In this document: positions 8,752 to 15,525 of the stretch, in pieces | How positions within the stretch are numbered: the first letter of the stretch is position 1 | Layout: every line of letters begins with the position of its first letter | Origin: Blautia schinkii | Lineage (GTDB): Bacteria; Bacillota; Clostridia; Lachnospirales; Lachnospiraceae | Assembly: GCF_013304825.1 (NCBI RefSeq) | Contig: NZ_JAAWUO010000002.1 | Span: forward strand, 124,001-188,000 | Direction: 5' to 3' | DNA length: 64,000 nucleotides | Position numbers and translations under genes: made by a program | Notes under the pieces: generated by a model | What the model was told of the DNA's origin: nothing | Seen by the model: only the letters and a program-made list of their open reading frames with translations | Database searches by the model: none

Positions 8752-9612
8752 TCACTCCCTATAAGCTCTCTCTATTTGAGGTAATATCTGCGACAAATCA
8801 CCATCTACCCCTATTGCCTTATCTGCAATCTGTGTTGGAATATAAATCTCACCTTTGTTAAAAGTTATATAAAAAACATTTGGTTCTTTTGCTGCAATTT
8901 TCATAAACGGTGCTTTTATCATCTGATTTCTGGCACCGATTCCAAATTCCAAAATCAGCAGTTTTTTCCCTTGAAAACGCGCCATAAATTTCTGATAATT
9001 CTGATAACTCATCTGTGTCTCTGAACCCTTGATAAAGTTCTGATTTACTGGCACATGAATCTTCATAACACCACCACATTTTGGACATTTCGGCAAATAT
9101 TCTGACGGAATTTCCATTCCATGCTCATGTTCCCTCATAGTTAATACTACTTCTCGATTGGAGTAAATCTGCTTGTGACAACCGTTCGCACACTGCATAT
9201 CTTTCATGTTGCCCTCTAATTCCCAAATATGCTGACGTTCAAACCCTGCCATTGCAAAATGATCATCTGTATTAGAAGTCACCACAAAATATGGTTTATC
9301 TTTTACAAGTGTATATAGTATCTGCATGAGCGTGCTTGACTGTGTATGATACATATAATAATATGCCATACGGCTATAATAGCTCCACATTTCATTTTCT
9401 GATTCAAATCTGCTGAAACTTCCCTGAATCAAACTTCTAAAACCATATTTTTTCTGAAAGTCAGAAAAATAGCTCTGAAATCTCTCATCGTTTGCAAAAA
9501 TATTATATCCTTCCGCTATGGATAATCCATTACTTGCACCAATCAGAATTCCATCTGCGTCTTTTATTTTTTCAGCAATTTGTTTATATTTTTCTTCCAT
9601 TATTTCATTCAT
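8752..9612 (-). CDS. Class M-like sirtuin C, Sir2-fold NAD-dependent enzyme with altered active site
   Basis: About 286 residues from ATG 9612 (alternative ATG 9600). It shows an NAD-binding GASNGLS loop at residues 25-31, SNTD around Asn114, and Cys141/Cys145 plus Cys176/Cys179 for the structural zinc. SirTM enzymes act as protein ADP-ribosyltransferases and carry Gln where deacylating sirtuins carry the catalytic His. Here the corresponding position is Glu133 (ELEGN), unlike the two sister genes. The glycine loop also deviates from GAGSGMS. It is last in a four-gene operon and overlaps the preceding TIGR04076 gene by 8 bases. It could be a diverged transferase, an NAD-binding partner or an NADase. 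Confidence 0.85.
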   Translation of the reverse strand: MNEIMEEKYKQIAEKIKDADGILIGASNGLSIAEGYNIFANDERFQSYFSDFQKKYGFRSLIQGSFSRFESENEMWSYYSRMAYYYMYHTQSSTLMQILYTLVKDKPYFVVTSNTDDHFAMAGFERQHIWELEGNMKDMQCANGCHKQIYSNREVVLTMREHEHGMEIPSEYLPKCPKCGGVMKIHVPVNQNFIKGSETQMSYQNYQKFMARFQGKKLLILEFGIGARNQMIKAPFMKIAAKEPNVFYITFNKGEIYIPTQIADKAIGVDGDLSQILPQIERAYRE

Positions 9613-9931
9613 CCTCATCTGCATGAATCGCCTCAATCAGCATAATAACCGGTCTTAATCCATCTACACAGGAAAAAACACCTTTGTCATCATCTACCAT
9701 CCATGTACCTCTCGGCTGGAGAAGTTCTCCTTCTGATAGCATTTTTACCATCTCTTTTATTGGTTTCCAGGCATACTCACACAATCCTTCCGGTTTATGT
9801 TCACCGTCACTGACAAAAACCTGCCCTGTTTTATGATATGGACAAGCTTCAAACCCTGAAACTGCATATTGCTCTGCAAGCTTTTGATCCATTTCTGATT
9901 TTAAAATCGTTATTCTTACATCTCGCTTCAT
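9605..9931 (-). CDS. TIGR04076 family protein
   Basis: The 108-residue protein matches the small family I know as TIGR04076: it opens KRDVRITILKSE, has FEACPYHKTGQVFVSDG, then PEGLCEYAWKPIKEMV, and closes FSCVDGLRPVIMLIEAI. Three conserved cysteines (in ACPYH, LCEYAW and FSCVDG) could bind a metal or react. Its biochemical function is not established. It is encoded inside the sirtuin operon, with an ATGA 4-base overlap with the gene before it and an 8-base overlap with the gene after it. Tight translational coupling suggests it works with the sirtuins, perhaps as substrate or carrier. Confidence 0.8.
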   Translation of the reverse strand: MKRDVRITILKSEMDQKLAEQYAVSGFEACPYHKTGQVFVSDGEHKPEGLCEYAWKPIKEMVKMLSEGELLQPRGTWMVDDDKGVFSCVDGLRPVIMLIEAIHADEDE

Positions 9932-10773
9932 TGAATCTGTCCCCGTAATTTTTGCAAAAAATACAATAAATCTTCATTTATAGTTAAGCATTTTCCATTT
10001 AAATGCTCAGGTGAACTACCTGCATCCAGATTTACTGTTACCAGAAAAGTATCCGAAAAATTATATGCCATATCCCAAAAAGGTAATTTGATCACACTCG
10101 GTGTCATATCTCCAACACCTAATTCCAGCAATAACAATTTTTTATTTTTGTAGGTATCAACAAAATTTTTATATTGTTGATATGCCGTTTTCCAGTATTC
10201 TCCCTGCAAAAAAGTATTATCCTGTACCCACGGAACCATCTTCCATCCACACTTCGGACAACGTGGAATCTTTTCTGATGGTATTTCCTGGTTATCATTC
10301 ATTGAATCCAGCATATCCTGGATCATAGCATAGTTTTCATATATTTGATCATGACAAGGCTGACTGCACTGGAAGTATCGAAAGTCTCCCTGGAACTGAC
10401 ATATTCTATTCTCTGGGAAAACTTTCGGAATCTGAATGTCACAGTTTGTCGTCAGAATAAAATATTCTTTTCCTTTCAGGCATTCATAAAGATCACGATA
10501 CGGCTGTCCGGCAGGAGACGTTTCCATGAATGTAATATATCTGGAATAAAATCCCCATTGCTGCTCTGGCTTTGAGTAAACATAATAAAATCCCTGAAAT
10601 AGATTTCTGATTCCATAAGTCTGTTCAAAATCTTTAAAATACTTTTTGAACATTTCATTGCAATGATAATGATTATATCCCGCTGCACTGGACATTCCAG
10701 ATCCAGCCCCTACAAGAACTGCATCTGCCTGCCGGATCAGTTCTGCTACATTTTTTATTTTATCTTGATTCAT
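9928..10773 (-). CDS. Class M-like sirtuin B (SirTM-like ADP-ribosyltransferase)
   Basis: The 281-residue protein starts at ATG 10773, just after GAGGGGCGGA; this start overlaps the preceding gene by 14 bases. It has the NAD loop VGAGSGMSSAAGY (residues 21-33), LTTNCD with Asn110, and QFQGDF with Gln128 in place of the usual catalytic His. Zinc ligands are Cys136/Cys140 and Cys172/Cys175. The TTN plus Q combination is that of class M sirtuins, which transfer ADP-ribose from NAD to a carrier protein. Known SirTM genes sit beside lipoylation genes and a macrodomain; neither is present here, so the target is unknown. Confidence 0.88.
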   Translation of the reverse strand: MNQDKIKNVAELIRQADAVLVGAGSGMSSAAGYNHYHCNEMFKKYFKDFEQTYGIRNLFQGFYYVYSKPEQQWGFYSRYITFMETSPAGQPYRDLYECLKGKEYFILTTNCDIQIPKVFPENRICQFQGDFRYFQCSQPCHDQIYENYAMIQDMLDSMNDNQEIPSEKIPRCPKCGWKMVPWVQDNTFLQGEYWKTAYQQYKNFVDTYKNKKLLLLELGVGDMTPSVIKLPFWDMAYNFSDTFLVTVNLDAGSSPEHLNGKCLTINEDLLYFLQKLRGQIQ

Positions 10774-11641
10774 TCCGCCCCTCATTAAAATTCTTTCTGG
10801 CATCAGCTAATACTTTTGCAATATCTTCGTGAATGGCAAAACCTTTCTGCTTCAATTCTTCCGGTACAAGTGCATCTCTGGGGTTAATCGTAATATAATA
10901 AGCATCCGGCCATGCATATGTCATCTGCCAGAATGGTTCCTGAATAAACATAGGAGTCATACGACCTACACCAAGTTCCAAAAACAGTATCTTTTTATTT
11001 TTGTTTGTCTTTAAAAATGCATTTAATTTATTGTATTCTTCACGATATTTTTTACCTTCCAGAAATGTCCATGACCGAACCCATGGTTCCATTTCTGCAC
11101 CACATTTTGGACAACGTGGAATCATATTCTTTGGAACACGCAGGTTTTCATCAATACTTTTATTTAACTTTTGCAGTGTGTCCACCGAGCTGTAAAGCTC
11201 ATCATGACATCTGCGGCTGCACTGAAAGTATCTCCAGTCACCTTGAATTGCACTGATTTTTTCTTCTGGAAATACACGGGTAAACTGTGTATCCTGGTTG
11301 GTCGTTAAAATATAATAATTCTCATCCTTTAAAATATCATACAAATCATAATAAGGCTGACCCGTTTCCGCATCCAGGATCATACAAAGATTTCTTGCGA
11401 TAAATGCCCAACGTTCTTCACTGGTTCGATACCGATAATAAAATCCATCAAATGAATTACGATATCCATACTTTTTTTCAAACTCACCAAGATTATCTAT
11501 AAAATCCTTATCATGCTCATAATAATGACGAAATCCCGCCGCTGCAGACATCCCGGAAGCAGCCCCAACAACAATAGCATCCGCATCTCGAATGTGTCGA
11601 ACCAGAGAATTTACTGCCTCTTTATACTGTTCATTTTTCAT
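10760..11641 (-). CDS. Class M-like sirtuin A (SirTM-like), first gene of the operon
   Basis: Translation most likely starts at ATG 11641 after GAGGAG, giving 293 residues; an upstream frame to 11713 runs into the promoter. The NAD loop is VGAASGMSAAAGF (residues 25-37), then LTTNQD with Asn115, and AIQGDW with Gln133 at the catalytic His position. Cys141/Cys145 and Cys177/Cys180 form the zinc module. These are class M hallmarks, predicting ADP-ribosylation rather than deacylation. It is the promoter-proximal gene of a four-gene operon and is closest to sirtuin B, so the pair looks like an in-operon duplication. Confidence 0.88.
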   Translation of the reverse strand: MKNEQYKEAVNSLVRHIRDADAIVVGAASGMSAAAGFRHYYEHDKDFIDNLGEFEKKYGYRNSFDGFYYRYRTSEERWAFIARNLCMILDAETGQPYYDLYDILKDENYYILTTNQDTQFTRVFPEEKISAIQGDWRYFQCSRRCHDELYSSVDTLQKLNKSIDENLRVPKNMIPRCPKCGAEMEPWVRSWTFLEGKKYREEYNKLNAFLKTNKNKKILFLELGVGRMTPMFIQEPFWQMTYAWPDAYYITINPRDALVPEELKQKGFAIHEDIAKVLADARKNFNEGRNESR

Positions 11642-11672
11642 AATGGAAGTTCTCCTCACTTTTTCTCTTGTT

Positions 11673-11753
11673 GTTATTTTATAACTAACTTCTTTGTAGT
11701 AGTATATCATCACTTCATCTGCGCGTCAAGTAGCTGTTATATTATTAATTACA
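11673..11753 (-). promoter_or_regulatory. Promoter and operator of the sirtuin operon
   Basis: On the minus strand TTGACG (11729-11724) and TATACT (11706-11701) are 17 bp apart, a near-consensus housekeeping promoter. Downstream lies a near-palindrome, read on the plus strand as GTTATTTTATAACTAAC (11673-11689). Upstream is another inverted repeat (11735-11753). The whole arrangement recurs at 20676-20747. Confidence 0.8.
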
Positions 11754-11762
11754 TCGTAATCA

Positions 11763-11791
11763 GAGCCAGCTAAAACAGTAATAGCTGGCTC
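11763..11791 (-). terminator. Inverted repeat between aminotransferase remnant and sirtuin promoter
   Basis: GAGCCAGCTA (11763-11772) pairs with TAGCTGGCTC (11782-11791). The 10-bp stem lies just past the stop of the aminotransferase remnant. No clear U tract follows on that strand, so it may be a weak terminator that isolates the sirtuin promoter. Confidence 0.5.
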
Positions 11792-11805
11792 CAAATAATA
11801 ACAAA

Positions 11806-12458
11806 TTACTTATAAATCTCTGTGATTAATTCCTTAGATGTTTCAATAAATCCAGTAATATTCTCATCTGTCATGGGAAGTGTAAGTGCAATCTGTCCTC
11901 TCACAACTGGATAATACCCTCTGACAGCCATCTCTAATGCGTAAATCTGCATTGCATTACCGTTAGTATTACCCCAGTAATCTCTGATTGTGTTGATTTT
12001 TCTATCTACATTATCTGTAAATGCATATCCAAGAATAGAATGCTCTCCATAATAACTAAATGGTATTTCATTTTCAATTGCCCATGAATTAATTTCATTT
12101 TTAATTCTGCTTGCCTGTCCATTTAACTTTTCAAATGCAGCTTCATCTAATTGCTTTAATGTGGCAATACCTGCCATGGCTGCCATTAGATGACCATGAT
12201 GTGTTCCTGATAAAGCTACTTTATTTTCAAGCACTTCCATAACTTCCTTGCTGCCACCAACTGCACCAATTAGAACACCACCACCAATAATTTTGCCCAT
12301 AACTGTCAAATCCGGTCTTACACCATAGATTCCTTGCATACCATGATATCCAGCTCTTAAGGTACATGTTTCATCAAAAATCAAGACAATACCTAATTCC
12401 TTTGTGATTGCTCTGATTCCTTCTACAAATTCTTTTGTTAAAACAATTTTTCAGGCAT
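11806..12458 (-). pseudogene. 5'-truncated, frameshifted class III aminotransferase (HemL-like)
   Basis: The remaining frame covers about the C-terminal half of a glutamate-1-semialdehyde aminotransferase-like protein: VLIFDET, then GVRPDLTVMGKIIGGGVLIG with the PLP lysine, then GTHHGHLMAAMAG. Upstream, MPEK at 12458 and IVLTKEFVEGIRAITKELG are separated by a one-base frameshift, and everything earlier is gone because the GtrA-like gene begins at once. It is therefore a remnant, possibly of a sugar aminotransferase or a HemL paralogue. Confidence 0.8.
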
Positions 12459-12473
12459 ACTTGCTATTTTCTT

Positions 12474-13064
12474 CTATTCAGCCTTCCCCTCCGGGAAAAT
12501 AATTTTAAACACAAAGAAAAAAATCACCATGGAAACTCCACCTGTAATAATTGTCACAAGCATGTTATAGACTGCCGGGGCCACATATGCAGATGCAACT
12601 GGCATCCACAGATTATTAAATCCATTACAAATCAGTGAAATTACCACCCATGCAACAAAATACCAGATTGCCTGATATACAGGATTTCCATGGCTTTTAA
12701 AAGTAATATTTCTCTGCAGTGGAAAATTGATACACTGTGCAAGAAATGACCCCAATTCATAACTGATAAAATAGCCAAGTCCACCACCGATCAGTATATT
12801 TCCCGTTGCATCACGCAATACATTATACCCCAGCAAACTCCATGTAAATTTTACTCCAAACAGATTCATGGAAACCTTTGGCCACATAAATTCTGTACCA
12901 GCCAGACCAATTCCCAAAATCCCTGGTAAAAATGTAAATACAAGATACTGGAATACTGTCACGCCCATACTGAATATAACAAAATAGAATATCTGATAAA
13001 GCCATTTTGCAATAGCAGAATGTTTCTCTTCAAAACATTTCCATATATTTTTTATATGATTCAT
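12474..13064 (-). CDS. GtrA-like membrane protein
   Basis: About 196 residues with four hydrophobic segments and the late segment SFLAQCINFPLQRNITFKS, which resembles the conserved N-F-x-L-x-R-x-x-T-F signature of GtrA proteins. These are thought to help move lipid-linked sugars across the membrane for cell-surface glycan modification. The start is ATG 13064 or GTG 13070; both follow GGAGAAAAG. The gene overlaps the end of the GH3 gene before it by 4 to 10 bases, so it is probably co-translated with that glycosidase. A polysaccharide-related role is inferred. Confidence 0.72.
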   Translation of the reverse strand: MNHIKNIWKCFEEKHSAIAKWLYQIFYFVIFSMGVTVFQYLVFTFLPGILGIGLAGTEFMWPKVSMNLFGVKFTWSLLGYNVLRDATGNILIGGGLGYFISYELGSFLAQCINFPLQRNITFKSHGNPVYQAIWYFVAWVVISLICNGFNNLWMPVASAYVAPAVYNMLVTIITGGVSMVIFFFVFKIIFPEGKAE

Positions 13065-15523
13065 CTGCACTTTTCTCCGGCTCCTTTTAATAATTTTTCA
13101 TATTTCTTATTATTTTTTCTGTTTCTGAAATATCCGCCAACTACTTTTTTTACTCCAAGCATAAAGTGGCCATTTACAGCATCGACAATTCCATATACCA
13201 TTTCCATACTGACTACCCCGCCGGTCATCTTGGCAATCCCCCGAAACGGCATATTATAAATAAAAAGAATATTCAGATCCGGCTTTCCCTGTGCCTCACT
13301 CTTCTTTTTCATTTTTGTGAGACATCTGTATATCAGTCTTGCAAGTCGGCTTTTTGCATAATACATCTGACAAATTGCATCATTGATTTCCAGATTTCCA
13401 CTCCATCTTCTGTTCGGTATCTCATGGCCAAGAAGTTCACGAAATTCCTCATCTGATATTTTCTGCACGATTCCTGTATAATAGTAAGGCATTTTTGCCG
13501 GATTATACGGATACCCTTTACTGTTTCCTGTTCTCTCAGTCATACCTGTTAAACGAATATCTGCAACACTGGCTCCTACCATAATCTGATAAGTTCCTGT
13601 TTCTATTTCCCACTGTCCCGTTTTTATATTCCAATAACGGAATGTCTTATCATCAAACGGAATCCTGAGCTGTCTGCTTTCTCCTACCTTTAGATAAACT
13701 TTTGCAAAACCTTTCAGTTCTTTTTCCGGTCGGAACACGATTGCATTAGGAAGTCCTACATACATCTGAACAACCTCAGCTCCGTCTCTGTCACCTGTAT
13801 TGGTAACCGAAACTTTGATTCCATCCTCTTCTATGATAAGATCAGAATATGTAAATTCCGTATAGGAAAGCCCAAAGCCAAATGGATATTGCACCCGGAC
13901 TTTTGAAGTATCATAATAGCGATATCCCACATAAACACTCTCGCGGTATTCCGATGTTTTCTCATTACTTGGATAATATCGGAATGCCGGTGTCTGTTCA
14001 TAAGACATGGGATATGTTTCTGCCAGTCTTCCTGATGGATTCACTTTTCCGGTCAGAATATCCAATGTTGCAGAAGCGCCTGCCTGTCCATTCAGATAGC
14101 CATGCAAAATTGCTTTGCAGCAGGTGTGCCATGGCATTTCTATCGCAGATCCTGCACTCAGTATTCCAATAATATTTTCATTCACTTTACTGATATCCTG
14201 CAGAAGATCTATCTGATCCTGTGGAATACGCATATGGGTTCTGTCCAGTCCTTCTGATTCACTAATCTCATCAAGACCAAAGCAGAAAATCACAATATCC
14301 GCGTTCATAGACAAATTTAATGCAAACTTTCTATCATTCTCATCTACATCTCCATTTCTCTGATAGCCTCTTGTCATCCCCAGAATATTCAGATCATATT
14401 GTTGCAAAATAGATGACATATCTTCTACTTTTGTTGGATTGACCATAGAAGATCCTGCCCCCTGATATCTGGGTGAAAAAGCAAAATCTCCAATAACAGC
14501 GATGGATTTTTTGGTATCCAGCGGAAGAATCTGTTTTTCATTTTTCAGAAGAATCATGCTTTCTGCTGCTGCTTTCCTTGCCAGTTGATGATGTGCGTTT
14601 CTGTCAAAGTTTTTATCTGAAAGCTTCTTCTCTGATGTCAGTTCCATCACTGCATCCACCAGTTCTCCAACTCTTTCATCCAAATCCGCTTCCTTCAGCT
14701 TTCCATTTCGGACAGCAGCAATCACTTCTCTTGCAGAATCGTACCCACAGGACGGCATCTCCAGATTTGAGCCGGCAGCAACACCTTTCACATGGTCATT
14801 GCTTCCACCCCAGTCTGTTACTACAATTCCATCAAATCCCCATTCTTTGCGCAGGATATCTGTCAAAAGATGTTTGTCCTCATTAGCATAAATCCCATTA
14901 ATCTGGTTGTAACTGCTCATGATTGCTTTTGCGTGTCCTTCTTTAACAGCTATCTCAAAACCGGTCAGATAAATTTCTCTTAATGTCCGTTCGTCAACAA
15001 CTGCGTCCATTGCCATTCTCCGGAGTTCCTGACTGTTAACCGCCAGATGCTTCGGGCAGGCATAAACGCCTTTACTCTGTATTCCACGAATATATGACGC
15101 TGCCATCTTCCCGGAAAGATATGGATCTTCTGAAAAATATTCAAAATTTCTTCCGCATAATGGGCTTCTTTTAATATTTAATCCCGGACCAAGCAGGATA
15201 TTTACATCCATACTTGCTGCTTCCTCTCCAAGAGCCTGTCCAATCTCTTCCCCCAGATCCTGATTCCAGCTGTTTGCTATCGTCGCTGCTGTGGGAAAAC
15301 AAGTTGCATTCAAGGATGCATTCAGTCCCAGATGGTCTCCTGCTCCTGCCTGTTTTCTGATTCCATGCGGTCCATCTGAAAGAAAGATGGACGGGATGGA
15401 AAGCCTGTCAATTTCTCTGGTCTGCCAGACAGTTTTTCCACTGAGTATCGCTGCCTTTTCTTCTATTGTCATCTTTTCAACCAATTTTTGCTGTTTCATA
15501 ACTGTTTTCCATCCCACTTTCAT
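13061..15523 (-). CDS. Glycoside hydrolase family 3 (beta-glucosidase-like), cytoplasmic
   Basis: The 820-residue enzyme has the usual order: an N-terminal barrel with LSDGPHGIRKQAG, GPGLNIKRSPLCGRNFEYF and the nucleophile segment GIVVTDWGGSND. The alpha/beta sandwich follows (SMILLKNEKQILPL, RYQGAGSSMVNP), then a fibronectin-like domain (YPFGFGLSYTEF). An additional basic C-terminal region of about 110 residues begins around PNRRWSGNLEINDAI and has no clear catalytic role. No signal peptide is seen. The start is ATG 15523, or ATG 15499 nearer the conserved VEKMTIEEKAAIL. It follows the permuted GH3 by 2 bases, so the two are one transcript. Confidence 0.9.
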   Translation of the reverse strand: MKVGWKTVMKQQKLVEKMTIEEKAAILSGKTVWQTREIDRLSIPSIFLSDGPHGIRKQAGAGDHLGLNASLNATCFPTAATIANSWNQDLGEEIGQALGEEAASMDVNILLGPGLNIKRSPLCGRNFEYFSEDPYLSGKMAASYIRGIQSKGVYACPKHLAVNSQELRRMAMDAVVDERTLREIYLTGFEIAVKEGHAKAIMSSYNQINGIYANEDKHLLTDILRKEWGFDGIVVTDWGGSNDHVKGVAAGSNLEMPSCGYDSAREVIAAVRNGKLKEADLDERVGELVDAVMELTSEKKLSDKNFDRNAHHQLARKAAAESMILLKNEKQILPLDTKKSIAVIGDFAFSPRYQGAGSSMVNPTKVEDMSSILQQYDLNILGMTRGYQRNGDVDENDRKFALNLSMNADIVIFCFGLDEISESEGLDRTHMRIPQDQIDLLQDISKVNENIIGILSAGSAIEMPWHTCCKAILHGYLNGQAGASATLDILTGKVNPSGRLAETYPMSYEQTPAFRYYPSNEKTSEYRESVYVGYRYYDTSKVRVQYPFGFGLSYTEFTYSDLIIEEDGIKVSVTNTGDRDGAEVVQMYVGLPNAIVFRPEKELKGFAKVYLKVGESRQLRIPFDDKTFRYWNIKTGQWEIETGTYQIMVGASVADIRLTGMTERTGNSKGYPYNPAKMPYYYTGIVQKISDEEFRELLGHEIPNRRWSGNLEINDAICQMYYAKSRLARLIYRCLTKMKKKSEAQGKPDLNILFIYNMPFRGIAKMTGGVVSMEMVYGIVDAVNGHFMLGVKKVVGGYFRNRKNNKKYEKLLKGAGEKCR

Positions 15524-15525
15524 CC

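Noticed and set aside
8752-11641. Reading the sirtuins as protein deacetylases or as Thoeris/DSR-type defence effectors
   Set aside because: The catalytic His of deacylases is replaced by Gln or Glu, and there is no TIR, SLOG, helicase or other defence partner. A defence role remains possible but is not shown.
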